Source of the DNA: Bacillota bacterium
GTDB taxonomy: Bacteria > Bacillota > Clostridia > Oscillospirales > Ruminococcaceae
Assembly (NCBI GenBank): GCA_023429685.1
Contig: JAEZDF010000040.1
Span: 1-9,274 of the forward strand
Reading direction: 5' to 3'
DNA length: 9,274 bases
Made by a program: the position numbers and the translations under genes. The stretch's first letter is position 1; each line of letters starts with the position of its first letter. The notes under the pieces were generated by a model that was not told the origin of the DNA, searched no databases, and saw only the letters and a program-made list of their open reading frames with translations. Below, piece after piece: positions 1-6,206 of this stretch.

Positions 1-1261
1 GCATCGCAAGCTTAAACAGGTCGTAGTTGGGGTCGCCCTCGTTGTAGTTGATGCCCTCCTTCACCTTGAATATCTGCACGGGAAAGATGGGGGTCTCTCC
101 GCCGCCAAGACCTTCTTCGGTGGCGAGCAGCAGGTTTTCTATTACAATGCGTCCCTCGGGTGAGGTGTCCGTTCCATAGTTTACCGAGCTAAACGGAACC
201 TGTGCGCCCGCGCGGGAGTTCATGGTGTTGAGGTTGTGTACAAACGCCTCCATCGCCTGATGGGTGGCGCGCTTGGTATCGGTAATCGCCGTCTCATAGG
301 CATAGGCGTGCAACGCGCCGACAATGTTCTCATCGGCGTCGGGCAACAGACCGGAGTCTACCAGGCAGGGGGTAAGCGCCGCCTTATATTCTTCGGAGTT
401 TGCCATTTTTAGTTCAACCGAAACCTCTTTTTTTGCCTTTGCAACCGCTTCGCTTGCCGTTTCGGCCGAAAGCAGGAAGCGAACGCGCAGATACTGCGCC
501 ATCGCCTTATAGTAGTAGCGCGCAAACGTCTTGGTAACGCCAAGTGCCATTGCGTAATCAAAGTTGGGGATGCTCTGCCCGCCGTGCATCTCGTTCTGGT
601 TTGCCTGTATTGCTATACACGCAAGCGCGGAGTAGCTCTGGATATCGTTTGGCTCGCGCAGGTTGCCATGACCGGTAGAAAAACCACCCGAGAACAGCTT
701 AATTAGGTCGATCTGGCAGCAGGTCTCTGTGAGCATATAAAAGTCCTTGTCGTGGATGTGGATGTCCCCGTTGATGTGCGCGGCGGCAATCTCCTTGGGC
801 AGAATATAGTTATCGATAAAGTACTTTGCGCCCTCCGAGCCGTATTTGAGCATGGTGCCCATTGCGGTGTCGGCATCGATATTTGCGTTTTCGCGCTTTA
901 AATCAACGTCCTTGGAGTAGGCAAAGGTAAGCTCTTTATAGATATCCATCAAGTCGCCTTCGCTCTGACGGATCTTCGCGTGCTCCGCCCTGTAAAGGAT
1001 GTATGCCTTGGCCGTTTTGGCATAACCAAAGGCGATGAGCGTCTCCTCTACAATATCCTGCACCTGTTCGACGGAAGGGGATTCGTTCGATGCGGCAGCA
1101 AGCTGTACGACCTTTGCGGTCAGCTCGTCTAGTTGTGCATCACTCATCGCCTCGCCTTCTACGCTGGCATTAGCCTTGCCTAAGGCAATGCGAATCTTAT
1201 CGCTGTCAAACGGCACCAGTTCCCCGTTTCTCTTTTTGATGGTGGAGATTGTCGTTGTCAT
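1..1261 (-). CDS. nrdD: Anaerobic (class III) ribonucleoside-triphosphate reductase, 5' part
   Basis: This is the large subunit of the oxygen-sensitive glycyl-radical enzyme that reduces ribonucleoside triphosphates to dNTPs in the cytoplasm. About 420 codons are present; the C-terminal part, including the glycyl-radical loop, lies beyond the left edge. Residues about 5-95 form an ATP-cone regulatory domain beginning MTTTISTIKKRNGELVPFDS. Class III signatures follow: IHIHDKDFY near residue 164, a CC pair in ETCCQIDL near 181, NEMHGGQSIPNFDYAMA near 225, and NTMNSRAGAQVPFSS near 342-356. The start at 1261 puts the ATP-cone in its usual place; the ribosome binding site is mediocre (AGGGAAAG about 15 bases upstream). 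The enzyme needs the radical-SAM activase NrdG, which may lie further left but is not in view. The promoter and an NrdR-box candidate lie upstream. Family assignment is firm. Confidence 0.97.
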   Translation of the reverse strand, partial: MTTTISTIKKRNGELVPFDSDKIRIALGKANASVEGEAMSDAQLDELTAKVVQLAAASNESPSVEQVQDIVEETLIAFGYAKTAKAYILYRAEHAKIRQSEGDLMDIYKELTFAYSKDVDLKRENANIDADTAMGTMLKYGSEGAKYFIDNYILPKEIAAAHINGDIHIHDKDFYMLTETCCQIDLIKLFSGGFSTGHGNLREPNDIQSYSALACIAIQANQNEMHGGQSIPNFDYAMALGVTKTFARYYYKAMAQYLRVRFLLSAETASEAVAKAKKEVSVELKMANSEEYKAALTPCLVDSGLLPDADENIVGALHAYAYETAITDTKRATHQAMEAFVHNLNTMNSRAGAQVPFSSVNYGTDTSPEGRIVIENLLLATEEGLGGGETPIFPVQIFKVKEGINYNEGDPNYDLFKLAM

Positions 1262-1290
1262 CTCTTCGCGTCACTTCTTTCCCTAAGATT

Positions 1291-1380
1291 ACGCGCAGTA
1301 AAGCGCGTTGTGAGTACTACACTTATTTAGTATATTATAAACGCCTGCTATCACCGTGTTTGGGCGACAGGGGCGCCGTT
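1291..1380 (-). promoter_or_regulatory. Structured 5' leader of nrdD
   Basis: The predicted nrdD transcript has a leader of about 138 nt. It contains a perfect 6-bp inverted repeat, ACGCGC/GCGCGT, at 1291-1296 and 1303-1308 with a 6-nt loop, about 30 nt before the start codon. It also has a looser pairing of CGCC and GGCG between about 1344 and 1376. It matches no riboswitch class I can recognise. A role in translation is inference only. Confidence 0.3.
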
Positions 1381-1405
1381 TACCCTTTTTCATCGGCGTA
1401 TAATG

Positions 1406-1434
1406 ATAATACTGCATGTTGGTAGAAAAGTCAA
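1406..1434 (-). promoter_or_regulatory. Sigma-A promoter of nrdD
   Basis: Read on the minus strand, the -35 is TTGACT (1434-1429), followed by a 17-bp spacer and the -10 TATTAT (1411-1406). The predicted start of transcription is near 1399. Hexamers and spacing are near consensus. Confidence 0.8.
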
Positions 1435-1450
1435 TAGAATTTTGGCATGT

Positions 1451-1466
1451 ACACAATATGTTGTAT
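1451..1466. promoter_or_regulatory. Candidate NrdR box upstream of nrdD
   Basis: The 16-mer ACACAATATGTTGTAT matches 14 of 16 positions of the published NrdR-box consensus acaCwAtATaTwGtgt, including every strongly conserved base. NrdR is the ATP/dATP-sensing repressor of ribonucleotide reductase genes, and this site lies about 17 bp upstream of the nrdD -35. NrdR boxes normally occur as pairs about 31 bp apart, centre to centre. The position that would hold the partner (1482-1497) matches only about 9 of 16, so the pair is incomplete or degenerate. Confidence 0.6.
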
Positions 1467-1487
1467 GTGCACAATTTGTAAAAACAG

Positions 1488-1516
1488 TTTGTGTTTTTAC
1501 TGTTGTGTGATACAAT
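1488..1516 (+). promoter_or_regulatory. Promoter of the membrane-HAD fusion gene
   Basis: An extended -10 (TGA plus TACAAT at 1511-1516) has a weak -35, TTTGTG (1488-1493), at 17 bp. It points to the gene at 1663, giving a leader of about 140 nt, and is divergent from the nrdD promoter. Confidence 0.55.
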
Positions 1517-1545
1517 GAGGTTATCCTTATGCTATATTACAATGA

Positions 1546-1576
1546 GAAAGCTGTTTAAAACGGATTAAACGCTTTC
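1546..1576 (+). repeat. Inverted repeat in the leader of the 1663 gene
   Basis: GAAAGC (1546-1551) and GTTTAA (1553-1558) pair with TTAAAC (1565-1570) and GCTTTC (1571-1576). This gives a 12-bp stem with one bulged T and a 6-nt loop. No T-tract follows, so it is not a simple terminator. It could be an operator or an RNA leader hairpin. Confidence 0.5.
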
Positions 1577-1662
1577 CCATATGGGGTTAACGCAGACTTT
1601 TATCTACACTTTTATCGAATAATCGCTTTTAACACACAAAACAAAGAAAGGCGTGTATTGCG

Positions 1663-2796
1663 ATGCCAATCATCGGCATGAGAATCATTAAGACCGCTAT
1701 TGCCGTGTTCCTTTGTTTATTAATCTCCCCCCTGCGCGGTTCGGCGGGAACACCCTATTACTCGGCAATTGCCGCCATTATCTGCATGCAGCCTTCTGTT
1801 TCAGACAGCCTTAAGTTGTCGCTTTACCGAACCGTTGCCACTCTGTTCGGCGGTCTTGCAGGTATGCTGCTGCTTATGGCCGAGCATTCGCTGTATCCTG
1901 ACGCGCCGCAGATGCTTAAATATTTAATCATTTCCGCGTGCATCGTCCTACTTATCTATTTGACCCTTGTGATTAGAATGCCCTCGGCGGCGGCGATTAC
2001 CTGTGTGGTTTTTTTATCCACCTCCGTAACCACGGGCGAGGTTGGTGTAGCGTATGTATTTGCACTCAACCGAATTATCGATACACTCATCGGCATCTTT
2101 GTCTCTGTGGGCGTTAACGCGGTGCAGCTGCCCATACGCAAGCGCAGGGACACCTTATATCTGTACGACCTCGACGGCGAGATGAGCGACCACAAAAAGG
2201 TTGCCATCAACCGACTGACCAATCTGCGGCGATCGGTTTCCGTTTTCAGCCTGCACATGCCGCCGTTTTTTCCGAAGGTTTTTGACGAGCTAAAGCTTAA
2301 CCTCCCCGCCATTGTTATGGGGGGTGCCGCGCTGTACCACCCGGGAGATAACCATTGGAGCGAGCTTGCGTACATCCCTGAGGAGGATACAAAAGCGTTA
2401 TATGCTGCCTTAGCGGGTGACGAGGTAGACCGTTTTCTATACACACTAACGGATGACATCCTTCATATCTGCTACAACCCGTCAGACAGCCCCGCGCAAA
2501 AGAAGCTGTTGAATGCGGCGCTCTGCCGCCCTTGCATCAACCTAATGCGCATGCCTGCAGACCATATACCAAAAGTGGTGTGCCTGTACGCACTGGGGAG
2601 CGAGCAGGAGATTGCCGCCGCGATGACAGCGGCGCAGGCGATCTCCACCACCCATCGGTTGTGTTTTTCTAAGCGTGCCTTTGATCTGTATGAGGGCTAT
2701 GAGCTTCTAGAAATCCGCCGCGGGGACGTTTCAATAGACGGTGCCGCAGAATCACTGCGGCTGCAGGCAGGGGCTGCACGCATAGAGTATGTGTAA
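1663..2796 (+). CDS. ArAE-like membrane protein fused to a degenerate HAD (Cof-type) domain
   Basis: The protein has 377 residues. Residues 1-160 resemble the aromatic acid exporter family (ArAE_1/FUSC-like): it opens with MRIIKTAIAVFLCLLIS and has hydrophobic segments near 8-24, 33-43, 57-72, 86-104, 108-123 and 128-155. The C-terminal half (about 164-377) does not look like the usual ArAE_1 C-terminal helical domain. It reads like a Cof-type haloacid dehalogenase: YDLDGE at 168-173 is motif I (usually DLDGT), S196 lies in the motif II strand, and PAIVMGGAALY (215-225) matches the usual 'NGA' turn. Motif III shows GDVSIDG (354-360) where active enzymes have a lysine (VSKG). The chain ends before motif IV (GDxxND), so catalysis is unlikely. 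The role may be transport or sensing of small organic acids. AGAAAGG lies upstream of the start. Membrane domain fairly sure; HAD assignment probable; substrate unknown. Confidence 0.75.
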   Translation: MPIIGMRIIKTAIAVFLCLLISPLRGSAGTPYYSAIAAIICMQPSVSDSLKLSLYRTVATLFGGLAGMLLLMAEHSLYPDAPQMLKYLIISACIVLLIYLTLVIRMPSAAAITCVVFLSTSVTTGEVGVAYVFALNRIIDTLIGIFVSVGVNAVQLPIRKRRDTLYLYDLDGEMSDHKKVAINRLTNLRRSVSVFSLHMPPFFPKVFDELKLNLPAIVMGGAALYHPGDNHWSELAYIPEEDTKALYAALAGDEVDRFLYTLTDDILHICYNPSDSPAQKKLLNAALCRPCINLMRMPADHIPKVVCLYALGSEQEIAAAMTAAQAISTTHRLCFSKRAFDLYEGYELLEIRRGDVSIDGAAESLRLQAGAARIEYV

Positions 2797-2823
2797 ATGT
2801 ACGGTTACCGAAGCCCTCGAATC

Positions 2824-2852
2824 TTGACATCAGAATCTCAGTGGAGTAAAAT
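2824..2852 (+). promoter_or_regulatory. Sigma-A promoter of trxA
   Basis: A perfect TTGACA (2824-2829), a 17-bp spacer and TAAAAT (2847-2852) form a strong promoter. The predicted transcript starts near 2859 and has a leader of about 115 nt. Confidence 0.85.
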
Positions 2853-2935
2853 AGTATATAATACGGACATATGCTGGAAGATTATCCGCCCTGTGATAAA
2901 GTCACCGATATTCCGCGCGGTATGGCATATACTAT
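2851..2935 (+). repeat. Inverted repeats in the trxA leader
   Basis: ATAGTATAT (2851-2859) is the exact complement of ATATACTAT (2927-2935). A second possible pairing inside it is ATATGC (2869-2874) with GCATAT (2925-2930), and a CCGCGCGG palindrome sits at 2913-2920. The outer arm overlaps the -10 region, so it is only partly in the transcript. The arms are AT-rich and could arise by chance. Confidence 0.3.
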
Positions 2936-2972
2936 ATTTAATTTAATGTGAAAGTAAAGGAGATAACAAACG

Positions 2973-3287
2973 ATGTCGACGTTAACCATTACGAAGGATA
3001 ATTTTCAAAAAGAGGTACTGGAGGCGCAAGGCCCTGTTCTGATTGACTTCTGGGCACCCTGGTGTGGTCCCTGCCGTATGGTTTCACCTATTGTGGATGA
3101 GATCAGCACCGAGGTTGGAGAGGCCGCCAAGGTTGGTAAGATTAACGTAGACGATCAGCCCGAGCTTGCACAGCAGTTTGGCGTAATGAGCATCCCCACG
3201 CTCATTGTAATGAAAGACGGCAAGGTTTCTACCACCGCTGTGGGGGCAAGAAGCAAGGAGTTTATCTTGGACATGCTTAAAAAATAA
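2973..3287 (+). CDS. trxA: Thioredoxin
   Basis: This is a cytoplasmic dithiol-disulfide oxidoreductase that reduces protein disulfides and is recharged by thioredoxin reductase. The 104 residues are the normal full length for a single thioredoxin fold. The active site WCGPC lies at 30-34 within FWAPWCGPCRM. The cis-proline is P75 in MSIPTL, and the conserved KINVDDQP strand (56-63) is present. There is no signal peptide. The start is fixed by AAAGGAG about 10 bases upstream. The gene has its own promoter and a strong terminator, so it is probably monocistronic. The symbol follows the family; the genome may hold paralogues. Confidence 0.97.
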   Translation: MSTLTITKDNFQKEVLEAQGPVLIDFWAPWCGPCRMVSPIVDEISTEVGEAAKVGKINVDDQPELAQQFGVMSIPTLIVMKDGKVSTTAVGARSKEFILDMLKK

Positions 3288-3336
3288 CGGCTTTGCTGCA
3301 GCCTGTTGCTTTTTAGTCGATTAACCAATTACGGTG

Positions 3337-3369
3337 ACACCCCCGCATGTTTCATGCGAGGGTGTTTTT
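3337..3369 (+). terminator. Rho-independent terminator of trxA
   Basis: ACACCCCCGCATG (3337-3349) pairs with CATGCGAGGGTGT (3353-3365) with one C-A mismatch and a TTT loop, followed at once by a T run. No matching T run exists on the minus strand, so it probably serves only the rightward transcript. Confidence 0.9.
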
Positions 3370-3415
3370 CTGTTATACCCAAATCCTAGATTGTAAAATA
3401 AAACGCGCCAGAATA

Positions 3416-3997
3416 TTACTCAGGCGTATACCTGCCCGCATATGCCGCTTTCGCAAGCTCGGTTGCGGATTTTATAAACACAGTCTTTGCGTCGGTGTAG
3501 GCGTTGCGGTTGTGCCGGTACTGCGCACCAAGCAGAAGCTTTTGCCGCGCGTATTCGGCGGCGATTTCGGGGTTGTCGATTAAGTAGTCCCGAAAATATA
3601 GCTCGTCCCAATCACCGTAATAGCGCACATGCAGGTGAAACACCTGTCCCTCAAAGCCGCGAGGGGTATAGCCTTTCATGAACATCATATGGGGCGGTGG
3701 ATTGTCCGGCTGGGCAGAAAACAGGTAGCCCAAAGCGAGAATATCCCGTTTGACTTGCTCTGTGTCCGCATCGATGCATAGCTCAAGCAGGATGTCGATC
3801 GTCGGCTTTGCGGTAAGCCCCGGTACGGCGGTGCTGCCGATGTGGCTAATGCGCTTAACCAAGCCGCCAATCGTCAGTAGCAGCAGCTCTTTTTCTTGTT
3901 GGTAATGCATGCCCCATGCCGGGTCGTGCTCGCACAGGATGATGGGAAACAGCTGCCACAGCTCCTCGTTTGTCATATCCTGCAACGTTTTTTCCAT
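3416..3997 (-). CDS. GrpB family protein (UPF0157), nucleotidyltransferase-like fold
   Basis: The protein has 193 residues. The GrpB/UPF0157 signature is clear: HIGSTAVPGL (52-61) followed by AKPTIDIL (63-70), with later FHLHVR and FRDYLIDNPEIAAEYARQK motifs typical of the family. GrpB proteins belong to the nucleotidyltransferase superfamily by fold, with the GS and D-I-D-like residues in the expected order. No general substrate is established, so none is claimed. The start is supported by AAAGGAG 8-9 bases upstream. The gene is convergent with trxA and lies 166 bp downstream of the flavoprotein gene on the same strand, but has its own candidate promoter. Confidence 0.92.
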   Translation of the reverse strand: MEKTLQDMTNEELWQLFPIILCEHDPAWGMHYQQEKELLLLTIGGLVKRISHIGSTAVPGLTAKPTIDILLELCIDADTEQVKRDILALGYLFSAQPDNPPPHMMFMKGYTPRGFEGQVFHLHVRYYGDWDELYFRDYLIDNPEIAAEYARQKLLLGAQYRHNRNAYTDAKTVFIKSATELAKAAYAGRYTPE

Positions 3998-4031
3998 ACG
4001 ATCGTCTCCTTTGCCCGCTACTCTATTGCGT

Positions 4032-4060
4032 ATTGTACCACAGTGTGTGCCAAAACAAAA
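4032..4060 (-). promoter_or_regulatory. Candidate promoter of the GrpB-family gene
   Basis: On the minus strand, TGG plus TACAAT (4040-4032) is an extended -10. A weak T-rich -35 (TTTTGT, 4060-4055) lies 14 bp above the TGn, a 17-bp spacer to the hexamer. It leaves a leader of about 30 nt. Confidence 0.5.
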
Positions 4061-4163
4061 GGCGTATTCAGAGCACTACGAACGCAGGAGTTAGTGCAAA
4101 TCTCAGCAGGGAAGAAACGTGTTCGCATTGACCTGGATGAACCTTTGCTATTTTATTACGCTG

Positions 4164-5471
4164 CTATGCGTCGCTTCTGTCACCTTGAATGGGTACGGAA
4201 ACCTTTTGCTCGGAAAATACCCCCGCAAGCCCTGTCTCATGCACACGCGTTCTAATGTCTGTAACATCCGTCGTATACAGTCCAAGCGCTTTGATATGCT
4301 CCCAGAGCACCGAGCCGGAGAATGTGTATTTGAGCATTAGTCCATCTTCGGTCTGCATCATGTTGCTGACATAGCTTAGCGCTTCGCCCACCGCGAGAGT
4401 GCGCGGCAAAACGAGGCAATCCAGTCTTTGGCAATGACGCACCGCGTTGTACCCCGCCAATGTACCAGTGACAACTGCCTCGGTATGCCCAACAAGCGGT
4501 CCCGCCTTTTCACCCGCACAGAATAGGTTGTTTACCCCCCGCACCTTCATCGTTTCATCCCGCGGTGCCATTGCGAGCAGTCGAACCGAATTACCCTTGC
4601 CGCCCGCATAGGGGTCTTCGTAGCGAGCATTTTCAAACCCCGCAACCATTCGCAGCCGCGCAAGGCTGAAATATGGGGTCATCAGCTTTGCATGTCCTGT
4701 ATCGAGCAACACAAGATTACTGACATAGTCGCTCTGAGCATATTGCTGGCACGCCTTAATGACCAGATGATCCTCGCGCAACTCCTCGGGCAGGGGAATA
4801 ACAATCACCCCGCTTTTTTCAAGGCGATGGACAAGCTCGGGGGACAAGGAGTCTTTGTGCAGCTTGCACGCCCCGCTCATGGCACCCAGTGTACCGTCCG
4901 ACCTGATTGCCTTTTGCTCCTCTACCCCCGCCATGGCGGTAAGGCTCACCCTGCCCCCAAAGCTGGGGCAGCGCAGGATGCACATGGCGCAACCGTTTCC
5001 GTACTTCGTGCAGTTATTCATGGGTCCTGCCGTGCCGGTGCAATCGACAAAGGCATCCCCATCCAGCCAATCGCCACTGCCGGTGCGTACCGCTTCGATT
5101 ACGCCGTCGCGTATCCGCATTCCGGTCACCCGAGCCTGCATGCGGGTGTCTACGCCAATCTTTGTTAGATAGCGGTGAACGGCAGCGGGCGTTTTTGCGA
5201 TGTCATAAAGACTGGCATGCCGATGCCCGGGAAAGTCGATGTTTGTATGCCGCGCGTTTGCATCCATAATCTCAAACAACGCGCCGCCTCCAAGTGCTAT
5301 CATCTCCTCGGCAGCGGTAAATCGGGCATTGTTGCGAACAATTCCGCCCACAAGCCCAGTGCCCAGCAGCATATCGGTGCGCTCACACAGTATTACCTGC
5401 GCGCCGCTGTTTTTTGCCGATACTGCGGCCGCACAGCCCGCCCAACCTCCGCCAACCACAATCACCCTCAT
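4164..5471 (-). CDS. FAD-dependent oxidoreductase with cysteine cluster
   Basis: The protein has 435 residues from the chosen start. The N-terminus MRVIVVGGGWAGCAAA is a Rossmann dinucleotide-binding motif (GxGxxG at 7-12) with the acidic strand end E30. NNLFCAGEKAGPLVGHTEAV (314-333) and the following GTLAGYNAVR form the second FAD-contacting segment, of the kind seen in GidA/TrmFO-like and FAD_oxidored proteins. Cysteines at 154, 161, 164 and 168 (C-x6-C-x2-C-x3-CP) resemble an iron-sulfur ligand set, which is inference. The substrate is unknown; it is too diverged to be called TrmFO or MnmG. An ATG at 5531 would add 20 residues before the Rossmann strand. I prefer 5471 because the fold then begins as usual and GGGAG lies 11 bases upstream, but 5531 cannot be excluded. 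It has no clear operon partner. Confidence 0.85.
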   Translation of the reverse strand: MRVIVVGGGWAGCAAAVSAKNSGAQVILCERTDMLLGTGLVGGIVRNNARFTAAEEMIALGGGALFEIMDANARHTNIDFPGHRHASLYDIAKTPAAVHRYLTKIGVDTRMQARVTGMRIRDGVIEAVRTGSGDWLDGDAFVDCTGTAGPMNNCTKYGNGCAMCILRCPSFGGRVSLTAMAGVEEQKAIRSDGTLGAMSGACKLHKDSLSPELVHRLEKSGVIVIPLPEELREDHLVIKACQQYAQSDYVSNLVLLDTGHAKLMTPYFSLARLRMVAGFENARYEDPYAGGKGNSVRLLAMAPRDETMKVRGVNNLFCAGEKAGPLVGHTEAVVTGTLAGYNAVRHCQRLDCLVLPRTLAVGEALSYVSNMMQTEDGLMLKYTFSGSVLWEHIKALGLYTTDVTDIRTRVHETGLAGVFSEQKVSVPIQGDRSDA

Positions 5472-5569
5472 TGAAACCGCTTCTCCCTTTTCCCAAATCT
5501 GACCTGCCCATATAAAAACATCGTCGCGCACCTTGTAGAATCTCTATTGTTTATGCTATGCGTTTTTCT

Positions 5570-5597
5570 ATTATACATGCAGGGGATTTGCAACAAA
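5570..5597 (-). promoter_or_regulatory. Candidate promoter of the flavoprotein gene
   Basis: On the minus strand a perfect TATAAT (5575-5570) lies 16 bp below a weak -35, TTTGTT (5597-5592). The predicted start near 5563 gives a 92-nt leader to the ATG at 5471, or about 32 nt to the alternative ATG at 5531. Confidence 0.55.
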
Positions 5598-5616
5598 CCC
5601 TATGCAAACTGATACA

Positions 5617-5648
5617 CAAAAGAAAGACCACTAAAAAGCGGTCTTTCT
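5617..5648 (-). terminator. Terminator after the proline-rich gene
   Basis: AGAAAGACC (5648-5640 read on the minus strand) pairs with GGTCTTTCT (5629-5621) over a 10-nt loop containing a T run. The 3' side is followed by TTTG. It lies 10 bp after the stop codon and separates this gene from the flavoprotein gene. Confidence 0.7.
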
Positions 5649-5657
5649 GTGCAGATA

Positions 5658-5930
5658 CTATCTCCACCACGGGGGTCCGGGCGGCGGTCCCGGTGGACGC
5701 GGTGGTGGTCCCGGTGGACGCGGCGGTGGTCCCGGTGGACGCGGCGGCGGTCCCGGTGGGAATGGTGGGCGTGGCGGCGGTCCGGGCGGGCCCGGTGGAC
5801 GCGGTGGTGGTCCCGGTGGGAACGGTGGGCGTGGCGGCGGTCCGGGCGGGAATGGTGGACGCGGTGGACGCGGCACGCCGCAGTATGGGAACCACGGGAA
5901 TACGCGGCAGAACGGGTTTCTTCTGGGCAT
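5658..5930 (-). CDS. Proline/arginine-rich repeat protein of 90 residues
   Basis: I recognise no named family. The reading frame begins MPRRNPFCRVFPWFPYCGVP, with two cysteines (8 and 17) and aromatic residues. From about residue 21 it becomes repeats of RPPGPPP, RPPFPPG and similar units, and it ends in PPWWR. About 52 of 90 residues are proline; there are 12 arginines and no Asp, Glu or Lys, so the protein is strongly basic. No signal peptide or membrane segment is seen. A perfect ribosome binding site, AAAAGGAGG 8 bases before the ATG at 5930, and a terminator just after the stop argue that it is a real gene rather than a repeat artefact. An in-frame upstream ATG at 6050 lacks this support. 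Such a chain would need EF-P for translation. It may be a spore-coat or surface protein, or an antimicrobial-like peptide; both ideas are inference. Confidence 0.72.
   Translation of the reverse strand: MPRRNPFCRVFPWFPYCGVPRPPRPPFPPGPPPRPPFPPGPPPRPPGPPGPPPRPPFPPGPPPRPPGPPPRPPGPPPRPPGPPPGPPWWR
5688..5850. repeat. Tandem 21-bp and 60-bp repeats inside the proline-rich gene
   Basis: Three 21-bp units beginning TCCCGGTGGACGCGG lie at 5688, 5709 and 5730, each coding for a heptad of proline, glycine and arginine. They run into two 60-bp copies at 5731-5790 and 5791-5850 that differ at only 3 of 60 positions. All units keep the reading frame. The plus strand is very G-rich, with many GGG runs. Confidence 0.85.
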
Positions 5931-6089
5931 ACTGATGGCCTCCTTTTGGTACATCATATGCCAACACAGCACAATACGACATAAACTAGCATGATGGGAA
6001 ATAAGGAGACAAAAAAGCGGACTTTGACAAAGCAGATTGCGCCGAAACACACCTTTTCTTCTGCTTTATTTAGAACTTGCATCAGAGCA

Positions 6090-6115
6090 TGTCGTTACCA
6101 ACACTTACCACGACA
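6090..6115. repeat. Short inverted and direct repeats upstream of the zinc-ribbon gene
   Basis: TGTCGT (6090-6095) and ACGACA (6110-6115) form an inverted repeat. Inside it TTACCA occurs twice (6095-6100 and 6105-6110), 10 bp apart. The site is about 40 bp above the promoter of the 6207 gene and could bind a regulator; no family is suggested. Confidence 0.25.
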
Positions 6116-6133
6116 AACTATTGAAATCTGCTT

Positions 6134-6160
6134 TTGATTTGTTGATTAATAATATATAAT
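6134..6160 (+). promoter_or_regulatory. Promoter of the zinc-ribbon gene
   Basis: A perfect TATAAT (6155-6160) in an AT-rich stretch lies below a candidate -35, TTGATT (6134-6139), with a short 15-bp spacer. The start of transcription would be near 6167, leaving a 40-nt leader. Confidence 0.55.
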
Positions 6161-6206
6161 TAATAGCGACAAATAAGTTGCATGAGAAAAGCAGGAGGAT
6201 ATTAAA

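Noticed and set aside
1291..1400. Riboswitch in the nrdD leader
   Set aside because: Some stems can be drawn, but no conserved core of a B12 or other riboswitch class is visible.
1956..2459. Minus-strand frame of 167 codons across the membrane-HAD gene
   Set aside because: It is antisense to a better supported gene, has serine-rich low-information sequence and no recognisable domain.
4692..5172. Long plus-strand frames inside the flavoprotein gene
   Set aside because: They are antisense to a gene with clear FAD-binding motifs, show no family signature and have no convincing ribosome binding site.
5472..5531. Upstream ATG at 5531 for the flavoprotein
   Set aside because: It adds 20 residues before the Rossmann strand, unlike most relatives, and its ribosome binding site is weak. 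It is kept only as an alternative because the predicted promoter would allow it.
5649..5984. Plus-strand open frames rich in Trp/Arg or Val/Ala across the repeat region
   Set aside because: They lie opposite the proline-rich gene, arise from GC-rich repeats that lack stops in all frames, and have no ribosome binding site comparable to AAAAGGAGG on the minus strand.
6024..6052. TTGACA at 6024-6029 as a promoter
   Set aside because: No -10 hexamer lies at 16-18 bp; the sequence there is CA-rich.
6090..6115. Phage or element attachment site near the zinc-ribbon gene, or tRNA-Val as an integration site
   Set aside because: No integrase, no direct repeat of the tRNA 3' end and no mobile-element gene is present in the window.
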